DNA of 34,931 bases from Lachnospiraceae bacterium (GTDB taxonomy: Bacteria; Bacillota; Clostridia; Lachnospirales; Lachnospiraceae): assembly GCA_017508825.1 (NCBI GenBank), contig JAFWRC010000299.1, forward strand, positions 1-34,931, in the 5' to 3' direction. The notes beneath the pieces were generated by a model. It was not told the DNA's origin. It was given only the letters and a program-made list of their open reading frames with translations, and ran no database searches. How positions within the stretch are numbered: the first letter of the stretch is position 1; each line of letters opens with the position of its first letter. Position numbers and translations under genes: made by a program. Positions 32,104-34,931 of this stretch are shown here, piece after piece.

Positions 32104-32538
32104 TTACAGTTTCGCGATATCTTCCTGGGTAAGAACACGGATGCCTGCGCGGGTCAGCGCCGCCTCGGCGGTCTTGTGATCGCTTACGCGGAAGACGGTG
32201 TACGCTTTATCCAGTGAGCTCTCGGAAGAAAGCGCGTAGAGATACTCCAGATTGATCTGGTTCTCCGCAAATACTTTCAAGATCTGGTTTAAACCGCCCG
32301 GCTGGTCCGGCATCTCCACGACCACTACGCTGGTCAGCTTGTTGATGTAGCCGGCGTCCTTTAAGACCGTGGTGGTCTCGTACACATCATCCACGATGAT
32401 ACGAACGATACCGAAACCGTCGGTCTCTGCCAGGGAGAGTGCGCGCATATTGATCTTGTTGGCTGCCAGCACATCCGTCATCTCGCACATCTTGCCCGGC
32501 TTGTTTTCCAGAAAGATTGATACCTGTTTTACTCCCAT
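32104..32538 (-). CDS. Tandem ACT-domain protein
   Basis: A 144-residue protein made of two ACT domains: the first starts K-Q-V-S-I-F-L-E-N-K-P-G-K, the second V-V-V-V-E-M-P-D-Q-P-G-G-L near residue 76. ACT domains bind amino acids or similar small ligands to regulate enzymes. No catalytic or DNA-binding part is attached. It ends an operon with paaK and iorAB, a combination common in Clostridia and anaerobic archaea, so it may sense an aromatic amino acid or aryl acid. AGGAGGGG precedes ATG 32538. Confidence 0.92.
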   Translation of the reverse strand: MGVKQVSIFLENKPGKMCEMTDVLAANKINMRALSLAETDGFGIVRIIVDDVYETTTVLKDAGYINKLTSVVVVEMPDQPGGLNQILKVFAENQINLEYLYALSSESSLDKAYTVFRVSDHKTAEAALTRAGIRVLTQEDIAKL

Positions 32539-32581
32539 AAGTAACCCCTCCTTTGTTTTTATTTTATTAGCAAGAAATGTT

Positions 32582-33883
32582 TCAGATCCTGCGGTTATCG
32601 ATCACACGTACTGCCTTGCCTTCGCTGCGGGTGATGCTCTTCGGAGCCACCAGCGTTACCTTCGCCTTGATGCCCAGCATGCTCTTCATGCCGGCTACCA
32701 GGTCGTTCTGGCGCTTGGTGATCTCGTTGACGTTATCGGTAAACATCTCCGGTGTCATCTCTACGTGTACATCCAGCGTATCGTTGTTGTTCACGCGGTC
32801 TACGATGATCTGATAGTTTGCCTGATAGCCATTCTCCAGAAGAACTGCTTCGATCTGGGACGGGAATACATTGACACCACGGATGATGAGCATATCATCA
32901 CTGCGTCCCTTCGGCTTCTCCATCTTTACATGGGTACGTCCGCAAGGGCATTTCTCACGATGCAGTACGCAGATATCCTTGGTACGGTAACGGATCATCG
33001 GAAAGCCCTTCTTGTCGATGGCCGTAAATACCAGCTCACCCTGCTCACCGTCCGGCAGCACTTCGTGTGTCTTAGGATCGATGATCTCCGCGATGAAGTG
33101 ATCTTCGTTGATATGCATACCGTTCTGGGCGCTGCACTCAAATGCCACACCCGGTCCGGAAAGCTCGGTCAGACCATAGATATCAAATGCCTTGATGCCC
33201 AGGGTCTTTTCGATATCCTTACGCATCTCCTCACTCCAAGCCTCTGCGCCGAAGATACCGGCCTTCAAAGGGATGTCGTCCGGGGTAAGTCCCATCTCCT
33301 TCATGCTCTCGCCCAGATATGCTGCATAACTGGGGGTACAGCAGATGATGGTCGCTTCCAGATCACGAAGGAACATGATCTGACGCTCGGTGTTACCCGA
33401 AGACATAGGAACGGTCATACATCCTACCTTGTGGCTGCCGCCGTGCAGGCCTGCGCCACCGGTAAATAAGCCGTAGCCGTATGACACCTGGCAGACATCT
33501 TCCTTGGTAGCGCCTGCTGCCATCAGCGCTCTTGCACAGCAGTCTTCCCAGAGATCCACATCTCCCTGGGTGTAGAATGCGATCACGCGCTTGCCGGTGG
33601 TACCGGAAGTGGAATGGATACGCACCACTTCTTCCTTGGGAACGCCCATCAGACCGTACGGATATGCATTACGCAGATCATCCTTGGATAAGAACGGCAG
33701 TTTATGCAGGTCATCGATGCTCTTGATGTCATCCGGTGTGACACCCTGCTCTTCCATCTTTTTGCGGTAGTAGGGTACATTCTCCCATACATGGTGTACC
33801 TGCTCTACCAGTTTCTTGTTCTGAATGGCTACGATCTCTTCCCGCGAAGCACATTCAATCTCTTTCTGGAAATAGTTTTCCAT
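32582..33883 (-). CDS. paaK: Phenylacetate-CoA ligase
   Basis: A 433-residue AMP-forming acyl-CoA ligase of the PaaK type. The ATP-binding motif is S-T-S-G-T-T-G-K-R-V (91-100); Y-G-L-T-E-L-S-G-P-G and the C-terminal hinge R-S-D-D-M-L-I-I-R-G-V-N-V-F-P-S-Q-I-E follow. A C-P-C-G-R-T segment is usual for this branch. It joins CoA to phenylacetate or indoleacetate. With IorAB next door it can feed arylacetyl-CoA into arylpyruvate synthesis, or act after arylpyruvate oxidation. ATG 33883 has AGGAGG ten bases upstream; the longer frame to 33913 overlaps iorB and is less likely. Confidence 0.95.
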   Translation of the reverse strand: MENYFQKEIECASREEIVAIQNKKLVEQVHHVWENVPYYRKKMEEQGVTPDDIKSIDDLHKLPFLSKDDLRNAYPYGLMGVPKEEVVRIHSTSGTTGKRVIAFYTQGDVDLWEDCCARALMAAGATKEDVCQVSYGYGLFTGGAGLHGGSHKVGCMTVPMSSGNTERQIMFLRDLEATIICCTPSYAAYLGESMKEMGLTPDDIPLKAGIFGAEAWSEEMRKDIEKTLGIKAFDIYGLTELSGPGVAFECSAQNGMHINEDHFIAEIIDPKTHEVLPDGEQGELVFTAIDKKGFPMIRYRTKDICVLHREKCPCGRTHVKMEKPKGRSDDMLIIRGVNVFPSQIEAVLLENGYQANYQIIVDRVNNNDTLDVHVEMTPEMFTDNVNEITKRQNDLVAGMKSMLGIKAKVTLVAPKSITRSEGKAVRVIDNRRI

Positions 33884-33905
33884 TGGTACAAAACCTCCTT
33901 GCGTA

Positions 33906-34481
33906 TTACGCATTCTTCCCGAGTTCGAACGCTTTCTTGTTCATCTCCAGGAACTTGGCCGGAACCATAGCTTCCATTGCTTTCTGCCATGCTTCTTCCG
34001 GCATATTGAAATAATGTGACAGTCTGCCCATCAAAACGATGTTAACTGCCTTGGAGGATCCGGCCTGCTCTGCCAGGGCCAGACAATCCAGTGCATCCAC
34101 TTTTGCGCCGGTGGCTTTCATCTTTTCCACCAGATCGGTCGGATATTCCTGCGCTCCGGTGATCACGGGCATCGGATCGATCTGCTGGATATTGGTCACG
34201 ATCTGTCCGTCCTTCTTTAAGTACGGCAGCCATCTTGCAGCCTCCAGCAGTTCAAACGATACGATATAATCTGCTTCGCCCTTATCGATCACGGGAGAAT
34301 ATACTTTTTCACCATAACGCACATAGGTTACCACGCTTCCGCCGCGCTGGCTCATACCATGCACTTCGGAAACCTTTACATCATAGCCTGCATCCAAAAG
34401 CAGTTTGCCAAGCAGCTTGCTTGCCAACAAAGAGCCCTGGCCACCGACACCTACGATCATCACATTCTTTGTTTCACTCAT
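33906..34481 (-). CDS. iorB: Indolepyruvate:ferredoxin oxidoreductase, beta subunit
   Basis: A 191-residue gamma-type 2-oxoacid oxidoreductase subunit. It begins with the nucleotide-binding-like V-G-V-G-G-Q-G-S-L-L-A-S-K-L, then V-S-E-V-H-G-M-S-Q-R-G-G-S-V, typical of IorB. With IorA it converts arylpyruvates (indolepyruvate, phenylpyruvate) and CoA to arylacetyl-CoA, CO2 and reduced ferredoxin, or the reverse. ATG 34481 has GGGAGG upstream, 17 bases after the iorA stop. Confidence 0.95.
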   Translation of the reverse strand: MSETKNVMIVGVGGQGSLLASKLLGKLLLDAGYDVKVSEVHGMSQRGGSVVTYVRYGEKVYSPVIDKGEADYIVSFELLEAARWLPYLKKDGQIVTNIQQIDPMPVITGAQEYPTDLVEKMKATGAKVDALDCLALAEQAGSSKAVNIVLMGRLSHYFNMPEEAWQKAMEAMVPAKFLEMNKKAFELGKNA

Positions 34482-34498
34482 TTTCAGATGGCCTCCCT

Positions 34499-34931
34499 TT
34501 AATTATCTTTCTTTGTGCTTTCAAATGCCTTCACGCCGCACATCTGCTCGCAGACACCGCAGCCTACGCACAGTGTCGCATCCACGCGTGCCTTGCCGTC
34601 TTTGATGGAGATGGCCGGGCAGCCGATACGCATACAGGATTTGCAGCCCACGCACTTATCGGTATTTACGGTCAGCGGTGCATTGTGTTTCACATACTTC
34701 AGCAGCGCACACGGTCTTCTGGAGATGATCACGGAAGGCTCGTTTGCTGCCAGTTCTTCTTTGACTGCCGCATCGCATGCCTTCAGATCATACGGATCTA
34801 CCACGCGCACGCGGTTGAAGCCCATAGCTCTGCACAATGCTTCCAGATCGATCTTGCCTGCCGGATCCCCCTTGATGTTGTAGCCGGTGGTCGGGTTCTG
34901 CTGATGGCCCGTCATACCGGTGATGGAGTTA
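34499..34931 (-). CDS. iorA: Indolepyruvate:ferredoxin oxidoreductase, alpha subunit (C-terminal part)
   Basis: The frame runs off the right edge; about 143 C-terminal residues are present. The visible part opens in the thiamine-pyrophosphate-binding region (N-S-I-T-G-M-T-G-H-Q-Q-N-P-T-T-G) and ends with two ferredoxin-like clusters: C-V-G-C-K-S-C-M-R-I-G-C-P and C-V-G-C-G-V-C-E-Q-M-C. This matches the IorA C-terminus, which binds two 4Fe-4S clusters. It is the upstream gene of the iorA-iorB-paaK-ACT series; the promoter lies outside the window. Confidence 0.95.
   Translation of the reverse strand, partial: NSITGMTGHQQNPTTGYNIKGDPAGKIDLEALCRAMGFNRVRVVDPYDLKACDAAVKEELAANEPSVIISRRPCALLKYVKHNAPLTVNTDKCVGCKSCMRIGCPAISIKDGKARVDATLCVGCGVCEQMCGVKAFESTKKDN

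Noticed and set aside
32369..33469. 366-residue open frame on the plus strand
   Set aside because: Antisense to paaK and the ACT gene, with no supporting motif.

Overview
The window looks like a piece of a Firmicutes chromosome, most likely a gut Lachnospiraceae-type Clostridia. The reasons are roughly 50% GC by eye, strong AGGAGG ribosome sites, TTGACA/TATAAT-type promoters, lipoprotein signal peptides, YesM/YesN/LplABC-type sugar uptake genes and cre-like operators. This is inferred from gene content; no rRNA or tRNA is present to confirm it.

Layout: (a) 1-3519, the end of a probable MoxR ATPase gene, then a DUF58 protein and a membrane-anchored transglutaminase-like protein, a classic envelope-associated trio, closed by a two-way terminator. 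(b) 3533-9334, a metal-uptake region. A ZnuA-like binding lipoprotein is split from its partners (ZnuC ATPase, ZnuB permease, a CC-motif lipoprotein, LarB) by a solo TrpB-like enzyme read the other way. Both metal units carry a near-identical 7-1-7 Fur-family palindrome directly after the -10 box, so they probably form one metal-responsive regulon. (c) 9364-14823, housekeeping and accessory genes: aroA, dtd, a 72-residue helical protein, a MATE exporter and a two-lobed alpha/beta-hydrolase. (d) 15279-16250, an Rpn-type PD-(D/E)XK nuclease with A/T-richer codons.

(e) 16347-31414 is a pentose-polysaccharide locus, all on the minus strand: GH51 arabinofuranosidase, YesL-like membrane protein, two LplB/LplC-type permeases and their binding lipoprotein; an AraC-type response regulator with its YesM-type kinase; a fucose/arabinose-isomerase-family enzyme; a 930-residue carboxylesterase-GH43 fusion; and a xylulokinase. 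The implied logic is: an extracellular oligosaccharide is sensed and imported, de-esterified and cut inside the cell, and the released pentose is isomerised and phosphorylated. No ATPase for the importer is present, as is usual when a shared MsmX-type ATPase is used. (f) 31415-32103 is a regulatory and repeat-rich spacer with two cre-like sites, a tandem 31-bp repeat with an inverted copy, and a terminator. (g) 32104-34931 is an iorA-iorB-paaK-ACT operon for arylpyruvate/arylacetyl-CoA metabolism; iorA runs off the end.

The items most worth a second look are the esterase-GH43 fusion, the metal regulon that includes LarB without LarC/LarE together with an unusual acidic-loop ZnuA and a CC-motif lipoprotein, the unresolved sugar specificity of the isomerase/kinase pair, the 31-bp tandem repeat, and the duplicated hydrolase. 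No clearly new multi-gene defence or mobile system was found.
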